From contig NZ_CP017305.1 in NCBI RefSeq assembly GCF_001747405.1, positions 2,650,001 through 2,714,000 on the forward strand: DNA of 64,000 bases, written 5' to 3'. The position numbers were made by a program, and so were the translations under genes. Origin of the DNA: Chlorobaculum limnaeum (GTDB lineage Bacteria; Bacteroidota; Chlorobiia; Chlorobiales; Chlorobiaceae). The notes under the pieces were generated by a model. The model ran no database searches. It saw nothing but the letters and a program-made list of their open reading frames with translations, and was not told the origin of the DNA. Positions 39,650-49,698 of this stretch are shown here, in pieces; position 1 is the stretch's first letter, and each line of letters starts with the position of its first letter.

Positions 39650-40048
39650 ATGGTCAATGCCATGACACGTTACGAGCCAGAGTGCATCTTCTGCAAGATT
39701 GCCGCCGGGCACATTCCGGCCAGACTGATCTACAAAAACGACCACGTTGCCGCGTTTCACGACCTCAATCCGGTCGCGCCCGTCCACGCGCTCATCATTC
39801 CGCTCGAGCACATCCGCTCGCTGAGTGATCTGACGGAGGACGATGCCGGGATTGCCGCAGAAATTCTTCTTGCCGCGCGTGTCGTGGCTGAAAAGACCGG
39901 CGTGCTTGAATCGGGCTACCGGGTGGTTTTCAACAATGGCGATGACGCCTTGCAAAGCGTGGGACACATCCATGCGCATGTGATCGGCGGCAAAACGATG
40001 GGCTGGCCTCCATTCGCGGGCCGCGAAGTGGCGCACGGCGAGGGATAA
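39650..40048 (+). CDS. HIT-family nucleotide hydrolase/transferase (HinT-like)
   Basis: A 132-residue protein with the histidine triad motif VGHIHAHVIGG at about residues 107-117 and the N-terminal CIFCKIAAGHIPA segment typical of HinT (purine nucleoside phosphoramidase). Such enzymes hydrolyse AMP-lysine or AMP-amines. The C terminus is a short PPFAGREVAHGEG. Start ATG 39650; an ATG four codons in is an alternative. Confidence 0.88.
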   Translation: MVNAMTRYEPECIFCKIAAGHIPARLIYKNDHVAAFHDLNPVAPVHALIIPLEHIRSLSDLTEDDAGIAAEILLAARVVAEKTGVLESGYRVVFNNGDDALQSVGHIHAHVIGGKTMGWPPFAGREVAHGEG

Positions 40049-40195
40049 TCGCGCGAGCGTTTTTTCCCGGAAATTGCATCCCGCCGCCGGAACAGGAAAA
40101 CTTTTCATCGGCGCGCCCTGTTATTTGTATTTAATCTATTTAAGCTCGCCAGAAAACCCCGCGAGCGGAAACTTTTTTACAAGTTCAAGAATTAA

Positions 40196-40489
40196 ATGAA
40201 GTTATCGGAATTGAAAACCGGAGATCGCGCCGAGGTGACGGCGGTCACGGCGGAACCCGCCGTCAGACGTCGGCTCATGGATCTTGGGCTGGTGAGAGGC
40301 ACGGAGCTGGAGGTTCTCAGGTTCGCGCCGCTTGGCGATCCCATAGAGATCAGTTGCAAAGGGCTGCTTCTGACGCTGAGGCGGAACGAGGCCGAAGGAA
40401 TCACCGTCAACCAGCTCGAAGCCGCGGAGAGCCGCCCGGTGGCGTGGCACGGCTTGCGCAAGCGCCATCGTTTCGGAAAACGCGCATGA
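40196..40489 (+). CDS. feoA: Ferrous iron transport protein A
   Basis: FeoA is a small cytoplasmic SH3-like protein that supports FeoB. The 97-residue product shows the family pattern MKLSELKTGDRAEVTAVT, then RRRLMDLGLVRGTELEVLRF and GDPIEISCKGLLLTLRRNEA. Its stop overlaps the feoB start (ATGA), so translation is coupled. The 147 bases upstream are AT-rich and should hold the promoter; I could not make out a clear Fur box. Confidence 0.93.
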   Translation: MKLSELKTGDRAEVTAVTAEPAVRRRLMDLGLVRGTELEVLRFAPLGDPIEISCKGLLLTLRRNEAEGITVNQLEAAESRPVAWHGLRKRHRFGKRA

Positions 40490-42624
40490 GCACGCACAGA
40501 ACCATCACGGTCGCCCTTGCCGGAAATCCGAACGCGGGCAAGTCCTCGCTCTTCAACGCGCTGACCGGCGCTCACCAGCGGGTGGGCAACTTTCCTGGCG
40601 TAACCATCGAAAAGCACGAGGGTTTTCTCGATTACAAGAACTACCGGATCACCGTGGTCGATCTGCCAGGCACCTATTCGCTCACGCCCTATTCGCCGGA
40701 GGAGATCGTCACCCGCCGCTTCATCATCGACGAAAAGCCCGATGTGGTGGTGAACGTGGTCGAGGGCACCAACCTCGAACGGAACCTGATGCTCACCGTG
40801 CAGCTCATGGAGATGGAGGTCGATCTGCTCGTGGCGCTCAACATGATGGACGAGGTCGAGGAGAAGGGCATTGCCATCGATCTGGATCAGCTCGAACAGC
40901 TCTTCGGCAGCCATATCGTGCCGATCTCCGCGCGGAACCGCAAGGGGCTCGACGACCTGCTCGACCATGTCATCAGCGTCAGCGAAGGATGCATCGAGAT
41001 ACGCAAAAACAAGATAACCTTCAGCGCCGAGGTCGAGAAAGCTATCGACAAAATCTCGGCCCTGCTCTCCCGCGAGCGGGAACTCGACGCGGCGGCAAAT
41101 AACCGCTGGCTCGCCATCAAGCTCCTCGAAAACGACCGCGAGGTCTACACGCAGGTGCAGAAGTATCCGGTGTGGGTCAAGGTGGAGCTGGCGTTGCAGG
41201 AGGCGATCAAAGAGTGCGCGCGGTTGCACAGCACCGATCCCGAAGCGCTCATCACCGAAGACCGGCACGCCTTCGTTCACGGCGCGATGCAAGAGTGCGT
41301 GCGCAAGCCAAAGGCGACTCGCGCCTCGGTGAGCGACTACATCGACATGGTAGTGCTGAACCGGGTGCTTGGCCTGCCGGTCTTTTTCCTCGTCGTCTGG
41401 GCGATTTTCCAACTCACCTTCACCCTTGGTTCGCCGCTCATGGACGCGCTCGACTACGCCTTCGGGCTGCTGTCGGAGACGGTCGCGCCGCATCTGCCCG
41501 CCGGAATGGTGCGCTCGATCTTCGTTGACGGCGTGATCTCCGGCGTGGGCAGCGTGGTGGTGTTCCTCCCGAACATCGTGCTGCTCTTCATGGGGCTGTC
41601 GTTCCTCGAAGCGTCGGGCTACATGGCGCGCGCGGCTTTCGTGATCGACAAGGTGATGCACCGCTTCGGTCTGCACGGCAAGTCGTTCATTCCGATGATC
41701 ACCGGCTTCGGCTGCTCGATTCCGGCCATCATGGCCACGCGCACGCTGAAGAGCCGGTCGGACAGGCTGGCCACCATCATGACGATTCCCTTCATGAGCT
41801 GCGGCGCGAAGCTGCCGGTGTACGTGCTGCTCGCCGGAGCCTTTTTCCCGCCCGCGATGGCGGCCAACGTGATGTTCGGCATCTACCTGCTCGGCATCGC
41901 CGTGGGGCTGTGGACGGCGTGGCTGCTCAAGTCCACCGTGCTGAAGAGCGACTCGGAGCCGTTTGTCATGGAGTTGCCGCCCTACCGCTGGCCAACCTTC
42001 ACCTCGGTGGTGTTCCAGGCGCGGATGAAAGCCGTGATGTACCTGAAGAAGGCCGGAACACTGATTCTCGGCGCGGTGATCCTGATCTGGGTGGCGAGCA
42101 ACTTCCCGCGAAGCGCAGCGCTCGAAGCGGAGCTGGCGCGTGAAACCGCGCGGATCGAAACGCTGACGGTCGCGCCGGAGCTGAAAGCGGAGCGGTTGCA
42201 GAAGCTCGAAGCACGCATCGAAGCGGGACAGCTCGAATATTCGCTGGCCGGACGGAGCGGCAAGCTGCTCGAACCGCTGATCCGCCCGCTCGGCTTCGAC
42301 TGGAAGATCGGCATCGCGCTGGTTACAGGACTTGCCGCCAAGGAGGTGGTGGTCTCGACGCTCGGCACCATCTATTCAATCGGCCAGGTCGCAGACGAAA
42401 CCTCTCTGTCGGAGATTCTCAGGAGCGATTCGACCTTCAGCCAGGCCACGGCGCTGAGCCTGATGGTCTTCGTGCTGCTCTACATCCCGTGCGTGGCGGC
42501 GGTGGGCGTGATGAAAAAAGAGGTTGGCGCGTGGAAACCGGTGCTCTTCTACTCCGCCTACGTGCTCACGGTAGCGTGGATTGCCTCGTTCATCACCTAC
42601 CGGCTGGCGCTGATGTGGATGTGA
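40486..42624 (+). CDS. feoB: Ferrous iron transporter FeoB
   Basis: FeoB is the membrane permease for Fe2+. The 712-residue protein starts MSTHRTITVALAGNPNAGKS: the GTPase domain (1-160 or so) has GNPNAGKSSLF (G1), GVTIEK (G2), DLPGTYSL (G3) and LNMMDE (G4). A helical spacer domain follows, then the membrane part with Gate motifs (GFGCSIPAIMATR and MSCGAKLPVYVLL) and about nine to ten segments. The ATG at 40486 overlaps the feoA stop by four bases. Chlorobia need much iron for their reaction centres, ferredoxins and cytochromes and live in anoxic, Fe2+-bearing water. Confidence 0.95.
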   Translation: MSTHRTITVALAGNPNAGKSSLFNALTGAHQRVGNFPGVTIEKHEGFLDYKNYRITVVDLPGTYSLTPYSPEEIVTRRFIIDEKPDVVVNVVEGTNLERNLMLTVQLMEMEVDLLVALNMMDEVEEKGIAIDLDQLEQLFGSHIVPISARNRKGLDDLLDHVISVSEGCIEIRKNKITFSAEVEKAIDKISALLSRERELDAAANNRWLAIKLLENDREVYTQVQKYPVWVKVELALQEAIKECARLHSTDPEALITEDRHAFVHGAMQECVRKPKATRASVSDYIDMVVLNRVLGLPVFFLVVWAIFQLTFTLGSPLMDALDYAFGLLSETVAPHLPAGMVRSIFVDGVISGVGSVVVFLPNIVLLFMGLSFLEASGYMARAAFVIDKVMHRFGLHGKSFIPMITGFGCSIPAIMATRTLKSRSDRLATIMTIPFMSCGAKLPVYVLLAGAFFPPAMAANVMFGIYLLGIAVGLWTAWLLKSTVLKSDSEPFVMELPPYRWPTFTSVVFQARMKAVMYLKKAGTLILGAVILIWVASNFPRSAALEAELARETARIETLTVAPELKAERLQKLEARIEAGQLEYSLAGRSGKLLEPLIRPLGFDWKIGIALVTGLAAKEVVVSTLGTIYSIGQVADETSLSEILRSDSTFSQATALSLMVFVLLYIPCVAAVGVMKKEVGAWKPVLFYSAYVLTVAWIASFITYRLALMWM

Positions 42625-42890
42625 ATGATATCTCTCACCATCGGAATCGATCTGAATTGTTCGATTTCGATGGTGAGGATTGTTCTGGAGATTGTCTCAA
42701 AAGCCGGAAGCGCCTTCCCGACGGGTTGGGACAAATAAGTGATTCGATTGTCACAAAGATGCCAAGCCGACGCTCGGCGTCCCCAGGAAAAACACAGGAA
42801 GGGGCATCCTCCCTGCTTTTGTGTGAGCCTCTTCTTCCCTTTATGCCCTGGCCGCAAACAGATTGAGAAATCCGGTACAGTGAGAAAATT

Positions 42891-42909
42891 GGGCTGAAGC
42901 CCTTTTTTG
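42891..42909 (+). terminator. Rho-independent terminator, probably for feoAB
   Basis: GGGCT and AGCCC form a short stem with a two-base loop, followed by six Ts and, after a G, five more. It lies 266 bases after feoB, so it would end a long feoAB transcript. The stem is weak on paper, but an AATT/loop extension may help it. Confidence 0.5.
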
Positions 42910-42923
42910 TTTTTATCCACGAA

Positions 42924-42943
42924 CCCCGGCTTGAAAGCCGGGG
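42924..42943. repeat. Perfect palindrome, candidate dispersed repeat
   Basis: CCCCGGCTT, GA and AAGCCGGGG form an 8-9-bp perfect stem. This kind of GC-rich palindrome often appears in many copies as a REP-like element in bacterial genomes; whether it is repeated here outside the window cannot be judged. Confidence 0.35.
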
Positions 42944-43005
42944 CAACATGAAACGCAAGAAGATTGAAGGTCGGGAGTCCAGAATGCAAGCGACATCTCG
43001 TTCGC

Positions 43006-45405
43006 TTACGCCGTGGCTTCAGCCTCCTGCTGTTCGCTCGCAGCACTGATGAGGCCCGCATCCTCGGCGCGGAGGATGATGTCTTCGATGGGGAGGTTCA
43101 TCGGCGCGGGTTTGCCGTCGAGCATCATGATCGTTACCACCGGATGGGCGGCCATGTGCTCGTTCATGATCTTCTCCCAGCGGGCCTGCATCTCAGGATC
43201 GAGCGTGTTCCACGAGAGCCGTCCGCGGCACTTCGGGAATTTCGAGCAGCCGAGCCACAAGCCGCGTTTGCCGGTTCGGAGGTACATCGGCGCACCGCAT
43301 TTGGCGCAGGCGAGATCGGTGGTGACGGGCGGAACCTTGATCGGCTCGATGTGCCGCAGCTTGCTGAGGTTGAGCAGCGTGTTGCACTTCGGGTAGTTCG
43401 AGCAGGCCAGGAACGGGCCGAGCCGACCGTTGCGCAGGAGCATGTGCCCCTCGCCGCACACCGGGCAGCGTACGCCGGTCTCCTTCGGCTTCGCCTTGTT
43501 GGTGGTGATCGCCTTGATGTTCTTGCACTTCGGATAGTCCGAGCAGCCGAGGAACTTGCCGCTGGTCGTCCACTTGACGATCATGTGCCCCTTGCCGCAC
43601 TTTTCGCAGAGCACCGCGTCGCGGTTTTGCGGAATGAGCGGATCGCTTTTGCGGTGGCTCAAGACCGATTCGAGCGGGCGATAGAAGGCGTCGAGCACCT
43701 TTTCGTACTCGTCGTCGCCCGAGGCGACCTTGTCGAGTTCGTCCTCCATCTCCGCCGTGAAGCGGACGTTGAAGAGGTCGGGGAAGTTCGCCACGAGAAT
43801 CGTCGAGACGTCGCGACCCAGTTCGGTCGGGATGATCTTTTTCTTCTGAAGCTCCACGTAGCGCCGCTCCTGAAGGGTCGAGAAGATCGACGCGTAGGTC
43901 GATGGACGACCGATGCCGTGGTTGTCGAGCTCCTTGACGAGGCTCGCTTCGGTGTAGCGGGCGGGCGGACGGGTGAAGCTCTGCTTGCGGTCGAGCGCCG
44001 ACATCGCGAGCTTGTCATCGGCGGCAAGCCGTTCGGGCAGCTTGACGAGCTGCTCCGCTTCGACCTCGTCGCGGGTGGACTTCTGCGCTTCGTAATCAAG
44101 CTCCTTCTGGTCGTCGTAGACGCGGAAGAAGCCGGGGAAGAGCACCTTGTTGCCGGTGGCGCGGAAGACGAACTCTTTTTTCTGATCCTCCACGTCAACG
44201 CGCGTCTGCTCGATTTTGGCCGGAGCCATCATCGAGGCCACGAAGCGCTTCCAGATCAGCTCGTAGAGGCGGAACTGGTCGGGCGAGAGGTGGCGGCGGA
44301 GCGATTCGGGCGTGCGCGTCACCGAGGTCGGGCGGATCGCTTCGTGCGCATCCTGCGCATTCTTGCCCGCCTTGCCCGGCCCGCCGAAGCCCTTGTACTC
44401 CGGGCCGAACTGCTGCGAAATGTAGTCGTGCGCCTGCGCGACCGCCTCGGCGCTGATGCGGGTCGAGTCGGTACGCATGTAGGTGATGAGACCGGTCGCC
44501 CCCTCCGGGCCGAGTTCGATGCCTTCGTAGAGCTGCTGCGCGGTGCGCATCGTTTTCTGCGAGCCGAAGCCGAGCTGGTTGGAGGCCGCCTGCTGCAACA
44601 GCGAGGTGGTGAAGGGTAGTGGCTGCTTGCGCTGGATCACCTTCGGCGCGATCTCGCCGACCGCGAAGAGGCGTCCCTGAATGGCCGACGCAATCGCCTC
44701 GGCCTCTGCGCCGGAGCCGATCTCCGGCTTCTGGCCCTTTACCTTCACCAGCTTCGTGCGGAAGGTCTCGCCAGCGTCGGTGGTGAAGTCGGCGTAGATC
44801 GTCCAGTACTCCTGCGCCGTGAAGGCCTCGATCTCGATCTCCCGCTCGCAGATCAACCGGAGCGCAACGGATTGTACGCGCCCCGCCGAGAGGCCACGAT
44901 AGACAACGTTCCACAGGAACGGGCTGATCTTGTAGCCCACGATCTTGTCGAGTCCCTGCCGTGTCTGCTGAGAGCGCACCAGCCGGTAGTCGATCTGCTT
45001 GGGGTGGCCGATGGCCTCGATGATGGCGTTTTTGGTGATTTCGTTGAAGAGCACGCGGAAGACCGGCTTCTTCGCGAAGTCGATCTCGTTTGAGATGTGC
45101 CAGGCGATGGCCTCGCCTTCGCGATCAGGGTCAGTGGCGATCAGCACCCTGTCGGCCTCCCCGGCCAGCTTCTTGAGCTGCCGCACCACCTTCTCCTTGC
45201 CCGCGATCACCTCGTAGCGCGGTTCGTAGTGGTTGTCGAAGTCGATGCCGATCTCTTTTTTGGGCAAGTCCTTGATATGCCCTACCGAAGCATAGACCGT
45301 GTAATCGTCACCAAGGTACTTGTTGATGGTTTTTGCCTTGGAGGGTGACTCGACGACGATGAGAGTCCTGTTCCTGGCCGAAGGGGTTGCGCTTTTTGAA
45401 GCCAT
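43006..45405 (-). CDS. topA: DNA topoisomerase I
   Basis: TopA relaxes negative supercoils by a type IA mechanism. The 799-residue protein begins, after a short Ala/Ser-rich lead, with RTLIVVESPSKAKTINKYLG (toprim Glu), then ATDPDREGEAIAWH (toprim Asp motif) and the active-site Tyr in GLITYMRTDSTRIS. Three C-terminal zinc ribbons are visible (CEKCGKGH, CPVCGEGH and CAKCGAPM, each with a second Cys pair such as CSDYPKC). I use the ATG at 45405 (MASKSATPS) because a longer frame upstream encodes a hydrophobic leader not found in the family. Confidence 0.95.
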   Translation of the reverse strand: MASKSATPSARNRTLIVVESPSKAKTINKYLGDDYTVYASVGHIKDLPKKEIGIDFDNHYEPRYEVIAGKEKVVRQLKKLAGEADRVLIATDPDREGEAIAWHISNEIDFAKKPVFRVLFNEITKNAIIEAIGHPKQIDYRLVRSQQTRQGLDKIVGYKISPFLWNVVYRGLSAGRVQSVALRLICEREIEIEAFTAQEYWTIYADFTTDAGETFRTKLVKVKGQKPEIGSGAEAEAIASAIQGRLFAVGEIAPKVIQRKQPLPFTTSLLQQAASNQLGFGSQKTMRTAQQLYEGIELGPEGATGLITYMRTDSTRISAEAVAQAHDYISQQFGPEYKGFGGPGKAGKNAQDAHEAIRPTSVTRTPESLRRHLSPDQFRLYELIWKRFVASMMAPAKIEQTRVDVEDQKKEFVFRATGNKVLFPGFFRVYDDQKELDYEAQKSTRDEVEAEQLVKLPERLAADDKLAMSALDRKQSFTRPPARYTEASLVKELDNHGIGRPSTYASIFSTLQERRYVELQKKKIIPTELGRDVSTILVANFPDLFNVRFTAEMEDELDKVASGDDEYEKVLDAFYRPLESVLSHRKSDPLIPQNRDAVLCEKCGKGHMIVKWTTSGKFLGCSDYPKCKNIKAITTNKAKPKETGVRCPVCGEGHMLLRNGRLGPFLACSNYPKCNTLLNLSKLRHIEPIKVPPVTTDLACAKCGAPMYLRTGKRGLWLGCSKFPKCRGRLSWNTLDPEMQARWEKIMNEHMAAHPVVTIMMLDGKPAPMNLPIEDIILRAEDAGLISAASEQQEAEATA

Positions 45406-45730
45406 TGCGGTTGATCCCGGTTGCGTTGGGATTGCGGGCAGCCAGCATCCAAAAAGAAAAAAGAGTTGCCCGTGTAAAAGAATGACCGAAAAGATAGGGG
45501 TTGCCCGCCAAAAAACAAACTTTGCCCGATTCGGGCTTTCGCGGCTGAAGATCACCGATTTACTGAAACTGGATAACGCCAGCGCTGGACGCTGAACTAT
45601 TAATTGCTTATTATTATCCCAAACGAAAAGTAACGGCGGGCGCCACTCATTTCCGGCAGAAACCGGTCATGCCGGTCATGCCGTCGTTCAAGGCCGACCC
45701 AATGCATAGCGACGACTTCAATTGCGAATC
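45406..45730. other. Divergent intergenic region between topA and the amidase gene
   Basis: The 325 bases must hold the promoters of both genes. No coding frame is convincing. A small direct repeat (CCGGTCATG twice in a row, around 45660-45685) is visible upstream of the amidase gene; its meaning is unknown. Confidence 0.35.
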
Positions 45731-47485
45731 ATGAAAGACGCTTTATCCAGACAGTATTTCCGGCCTCTGGGCCTCCTGATGTTCCTCATGCTGTTCGCCT
45801 CAGGCGCTCTGGCTGAAACTTCCGGAAAGAATGATGTTTTTCTGCGGGTCACCAACGGCCCCGAACAGGGGTATCTGATCAAGGTACAGGGCATGCAGAC
45901 CGCGCAAGGATTTCTTGCGGATCTCGGTTCCTTCGCCCGCGCCCTGCGCCTCGGCAGCGTGTTCGATGGCAAGCGGATGCAGATCGACGAAGCGTTCGGC
46001 TCCACGGTAACAAGCTGCATCCTCGACGTGGGAGCCAATTTCGCGGTGATCGGTTCCGCCTCCGGCGACAGCCCGAAGCGAGTGCTGCAACTCGGCGCGC
46101 CTCCATCGGCATCGCAGAACCGGGTCTATATGCCGGTCGAGCAGGCGTGCCGGATGTTTACGCTCTGGCTGGGCCGGAGAGTGCACTTTGACGCCGCCGA
46201 GAGCCGGATCGACGCCGCTCTCGGCAGCCGCTGGCCAAATGCATCGCTGCAATCGGTCGGGCGGCTCGGCCGGAGTGACTTATGGCAGACAGAGCCGCCG
46301 GAATCGTCCGGGCCACCGGCGGACGACAACGCCTCCACGCCACCGGTCAATGGTAAAACCATGATCGAAGATATCGAGGTCGAAACCCGCGCAAACGGCA
46401 TTGTCATCCGGTTTTCGGCGACCGGCGGCATGCGGCAGGCATCCTTTCTCAGACCCGATGGCAGCGGCATCCTCTATCTGACCATTGAAAATGCCGCCGG
46501 AAACCCTGACCTTCTCGCGAAAACCTATCAGGAAGGGGTCGTCAGGTCGATCGCTCCGGCGCTTCTCGACAGCGGGGCGATACAGTTCACCATAGCGCTC
46601 AACACCCCTGCCTACACGATCAAGTCATCGTCATTCAGATATGATGCCGCGAAGAACGATTATGTCATCTCGATCATGAACGATGTCGATGTCGAGGCGA
46701 TCCACCTGTCGGAAAAGGAGCGTCGCATACAGGAGGGGCTGAGCCGCGACGCGGACAAGTGGAAGCTCGACGCGGTGGTGATCGATGCCGGTCATGGCGG
46801 AAAAGATCCGGGAGCGATTGGCGCACGGGGAACTCGCGAAAAGGACGTGGTGTTGAACATTGCCAGAGACCTCGGCATGTTCATCCGGCAGCAGTGGCCA
46901 GATGTTAAAGTGATCTACACCCGCAAGGAGGATCGCTTCATTCCCCTGAAAGAGCGCGGACAGATCGCCAACCGCTACAAAGGCAAGATGTTCGTCAGCA
47001 TCCACTGCAACTCCACCGCTGGCAACAGCAAGGTGCGCGGGCCGGAGGTGTACATTCTCGGCCCTCACAAAACGGATGCCGCGCTCCGGGTGGCCATGCT
47101 CGAAAACGCGGTCATCACCGGAGAGGAGAACTCCGCGGAAAACTACAAAGGCTTTTCGGATGAATATCTCATCATGAGCAGCATGGCGCAGAGCGCCTTT
47201 GCGACGCAATCGACCGAGCTGGCCCAGGATGTGCTCCGTCGGCTGAGCCGGAATGGCAGCAACAACGGACTCGGCGTGCGGCAGGCAGGCTTCATGGTAC
47301 TCTGGACGCCCTCGATGCCGAGCATTCTGGTAGAGGCGGGCTATCTCTCCAATCCCACCGAGGAGCTGATCCTGCGCGACCGCAAGGAGCAGACGGGCAT
47401 CGCCTACTCCATTTTTCAGGGACTGCAACAGTATCGCGCCAGCTACGAAAGCCGGGTAACCGCGTCGATGCGCGCTGCCAATTGA
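45731..47485 (+). CDS. AMIN-domain N-acetylmuramoyl-L-alanine amidase (AmiC-type)
   Basis: The enzyme cuts the bond between MurNAc and the stem peptide of peptidoglycan during cell separation. The 584-residue protein starts MKDALSRQYFRPLGLLMFLM with a signal sequence ending near SGALA. Two AMIN-like regions follow (about 40-330), and the Amidase_3 catalytic domain runs from about 340, with zinc ligands in VVIDAGHGGKDPGAIG, an acidic residue in the EKDVVLNIARDL helix, FVSIHCNST and the catalytic Glu in ILVEAGYLSNPTE. It is exported and periplasmic. The ATG at 45731 is used in place of an upstream TTG. Confidence 0.9.
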   Translation: MKDALSRQYFRPLGLLMFLMLFASGALAETSGKNDVFLRVTNGPEQGYLIKVQGMQTAQGFLADLGSFARALRLGSVFDGKRMQIDEAFGSTVTSCILDVGANFAVIGSASGDSPKRVLQLGAPPSASQNRVYMPVEQACRMFTLWLGRRVHFDAAESRIDAALGSRWPNASLQSVGRLGRSDLWQTEPPESSGPPADDNASTPPVNGKTMIEDIEVETRANGIVIRFSATGGMRQASFLRPDGSGILYLTIENAAGNPDLLAKTYQEGVVRSIAPALLDSGAIQFTIALNTPAYTIKSSSFRYDAAKNDYVISIMNDVDVEAIHLSEKERRIQEGLSRDADKWKLDAVVIDAGHGGKDPGAIGARGTREKDVVLNIARDLGMFIRQQWPDVKVIYTRKEDRFIPLKERGQIANRYKGKMFVSIHCNSTAGNSKVRGPEVYILGPHKTDAALRVAMLENAVITGEENSAENYKGFSDEYLIMSSMAQSAFATQSTELAQDVLRRLSRNGSNNGLGVRQAGFMVLWTPSMPSILVEAGYLSNPTEELILRDRKEQTGIAYSIFQGLQQYRASYESRVTASMRAAN

Positions 47486-47551
47486 CGGATTGCCACCACG
47501 CACTCCCGCTATTCTGACAATGATGCGGCGACTGATTTTTCAGTTGCACAG

Positions 47552-47583
47552 TTGTCAACCTCCGGCTAAATTCCGGTTTACAA
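47552..47583 (+). promoter_or_regulatory. BirA operator of the biotin operon
   Basis: TTGTCAACC (47552-47560), 14 bases, and GGTTTACAA (47575-47583) match the known BirA box (TTGTAAACC, 14-16 bases, GGTTTACAA) with a single mismatch in the left arm. It lies 115 bases upstream of birA, the first gene of the biotin operon, and includes a TACAAT that could be the -10 element. It should be bound by holo-BirA with biotinyl-5'-AMP. Confidence 0.9.
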
Positions 47584-47698
47584 TTCAACTCCAGCCGATT
47601 GTCATTTCTCTTGCAGATCGAGACCGTTTCGACATGAGCGACTCCTGTCATTACCATTTTTTGCCGCTGGCGGTGGCACCGGACGGGGCGGCGGCGAC

Positions 47699-48700
47699 AT
47701 GAATCCCGTGACGGCGACCATTCTCCAGCGCCTTGCCGGTAACGGCGGCTTCGTCTCCGGCGGCGATCTCTGTGGCGAACTGCGGATCAGCCGGAGCGCT
47801 GTCTGGAAGCACATCGCCGCCCTGCGCAAGGCCGGATACGCCATCGTGGCGGTGAGCGGCAAGGGGTACCGGCTCGAACGGCTCACCGGTGATCCGGTGC
47901 AGGAGGAGGTCGCGCCGCTGCTCGACACGGCGTCGTTCGGACGAAACTTCATCTCTCTGGCGAGCACCGATTCGACCAACCTCCGTGCGCGGGCGCTTGC
48001 CCGTGACGGCGCGGCGGAGGGCACGGTCGTCGTGGCCGACAGCCAGACCGGGGGGCGTGGGCGGATGCGCCGCGCCTGGGTTTCGCCTGCCGGAGTGAAT
48101 CTCTACTGCTCGATTGTTTTGCGCCCGCCTGTGCCCTCCGTGCGCGTGCCGGAGATTCCGCTCGTGGCGGCGGCGGCTATTCACGAAGCTGTCGCCGCCG
48201 AGTGTCCCGATCTTGCCGCTTTCATCAAGTGGCCGAACGACATCATTGTTGCCGGGCGCAAGCTCTGCGGCATCCTGTGCGAAATGGAGTCCGAACCCGA
48301 TTGCACCCACTTCGTCGTGGTGGGTTTCGGCCTGAACGTCAATCTCGACCCCGCGCCGGAGGAGTTGCGTGAGATCGCCACCTCCATCGCCATCGCGACC
48401 GGGCGCTCGGCCTCTCGCGCCCGGTTGCTCGCCGCCGTGCTCAACCGCTTCGAGCGGCTCTATCTCGATTGGCGCGAGCGGGACGATCTTTCGTTCATTC
48501 TCCCCTACCTCGAAGCGCACGCCTGGCTGAAGGGGCGCGAGCTAAAGATCGAGCAGTTCAGCAAGGTGCTGACCGGCCTGGAAGCCGGACTCTCGCCGCA
48601 GGGCCACCTCCTTTTGCGCACCGCCGATGGATCGATTCTTCCCGTTTCATCGGGAGAGGCGCATCTTTTACCCGTCAACCATGAAACACGACCCGCATGA
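47699..48700 (+). CDS. birA: Bifunctional biotin operon repressor/biotin--[acetyl-CoA-carboxylase] ligase
   Basis: BirA attaches biotin to carboxylase carrier protein and, with biotinyl-AMP, represses biotin genes. The 333-residue product is class II: an N-terminal winged helix ([20 protein letters not shown]) binds DNA, and the catalytic domain shows [24 protein letters not shown] and KWPNDIIV, followed by [12 protein letters not shown] small C-terminal SH3-like domain follows. It heads the biotin operon; its stop and the bioB start overlap (ATGA). Autoregulation through the operator upstream is likely. Confidence 0.95.
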   Translation: MNPVTATILQRLAGNGGFVSGGDLCGELRISRSAVWKHIAALRKAGYAIVAVSGKGYRLERLTGDPVQEEVAPLLDTASFGRNFISLASTDSTNLRARALARDGAAEGTVVVADSQTGGRGRMRRAWVSPAGVNLYCSIVLRPPVPSVRVPEIPLVAAAAIHEAVAAECPDLAAFIKWPNDIIVAGRKLCGILCEMESEPDCTHFVVVGFGLNVNLDPAPEELREIATSIAIATGRSASRARLLAAVLNRFERLYLDWRERDDLSFILPYLEAHAWLKGRELKIEQFSKVLTGLEAGLSPQGHLLLRTADGSILPVSSGEAHLLPVNHETRPA

Positions 48701-49698
48701 CTTCACGACTCCATCCCGATATTGAACAGGCTTACCGGGTGCTCGATACCGGCGAACCGGCGTCGCTCGAACTCGCCACTGCGCTGGCGAAGCTGCCGGA
48801 CTCCGAGGTGCTCGATCTGGTGTCGCTGGCCAACAAGGTCAAGAACCGCCATGCCGCGAACCACGGGGCCGTTCACGCCTGCTCGATCATGAACGCCAAG
48901 TCGGGGGTGTGCGGCGAGAACTGCCGCTTTTGCGCCCAGTCGAAGCACAACAGCGCCAACGTCGAGGTCTACGGGCTGGTCGATGACGCACCGGTGCTCG
49001 AACAGGCGCGTAACGCCTGGGAGCAGGGGGTGACTCACTTCGGCATCGTGACCAGTGGCTACGGGTACCTGAAGGTGACGCCAGAGTTCGAGAGGATTCT
49101 CGGCATGATCGACCTGTTGCACCGTGAACTGCCCGGCCTCTACGTCTGCGCCTCCCTCGGAGTGCTTGGCGACGAACCCACCGCCGAACTCGCCCGCCAC
49201 GGCGTCGCCCACTACAATCTCAACATCCAGGTCGATCCGCGCCGCTACGGCAAGCTGATCGCCACGACGCACGGGGTTGACGAGCGGATCGAGACGATCC
49301 GGCGGCTCCGCTCGAACGGCATCGGCGTCTGTTGCGGCGGCATCCTCGGCGTTGGCGAATCGATGCAGGAGCGCGTCGCCATGATCTTTGCGCTGCGCGA
49401 ACTCGACGTGACGGTCATTCCGCTCAACGTGCTGGTGCCCATCGACGGCACGCCGCTCGAAGGGGCTGCGCCGGTTTCGGTGCCGGAGATCGCCAAAACC
49501 TTCGCCATCTGCCGCCTCGCGCATCCATCCAAAATCATCAAGTTTGCCGCCGGGCGCGAAACCGTGATGAAGGATTTCCAGGGTCTCCTGATGCTCGCCG
49601 GGGCGGACGGCTTTCTGACCGGCGGCTACCTGACCACCCGTGGCCGCGACATCGCCGCCGACCGCCAGCTCGCCCGGCAACTCTCGATGTTCTCATGA
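48697..49698 (+). CDS. bioB: Biotin synthase
   Basis: BioB inserts sulfur into dethiobiotin by radical SAM chemistry. The 333-residue protein has the cluster motif [13 protein letters not shown] (CxxxCxxC), the YGLV segment and the conserved NLNIQVDP-like and [14 protein letters not shown] sequences; the last supplies residues of the second iron-sulfur cluster site. Two four-base overlaps link it to birA before and bioF after. Confidence 0.96.
   Translation: MTSRLHPDIEQAYRVLDTGEPASLELATALAKLPDSEVLDLVSLANKVKNRHAANHGAVHACSIMNAKSGVCGENCRFCAQSKHNSANVEVYGLVDDAPVLEQARNAWEQGVTHFGIVTSGYGYLKVTPEFERILGMIDLLHRELPGLYVCASLGVLGDEPTAELARHGVAHYNLNIQVDPRRYGKLIATTHGVDERIETIRRLRSNGIGVCCGGILGVGESMQERVAMIFALRELDVTVIPLNVLVPIDGTPLEGAAPVSVPEIAKTFAICRLAHPSKIIKFAAGRETVMKDFQGLLMLAGADGFLTGGYLTTRGRDIAADRQLARQLSMFS

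Larger units (their letters stand above)
42625..43005. other. Intergenic region between feoB and topA
   Basis: The 381-base gap lies between two convergent genes. It has no convincing open frame, and the last 120 bases hold two hairpins (42891-42909 and 42924-42943), noted separately. Confidence 0.4.

Noticed and set aside
40049-40195. Fur box upstream of feoA
   Set aside because: The region is AT-rich, but I could not find a sequence close enough to the 19-bp Fur consensus to report it.
40192-41676. Minus-strand open frame of 494 codons opposite feoAB
   Set aside because: It crosses feoA and the FeoB GTPase domain on the other strand; no domain or start signal supports it.
42964-44619. Plus-strand open frame of 551 codons opposite topA
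   Set aside because: It is antisense to the well-supported topoisomerase gene and rich in His/Arg/Val repeats typical of shadows in GC-rich genes.
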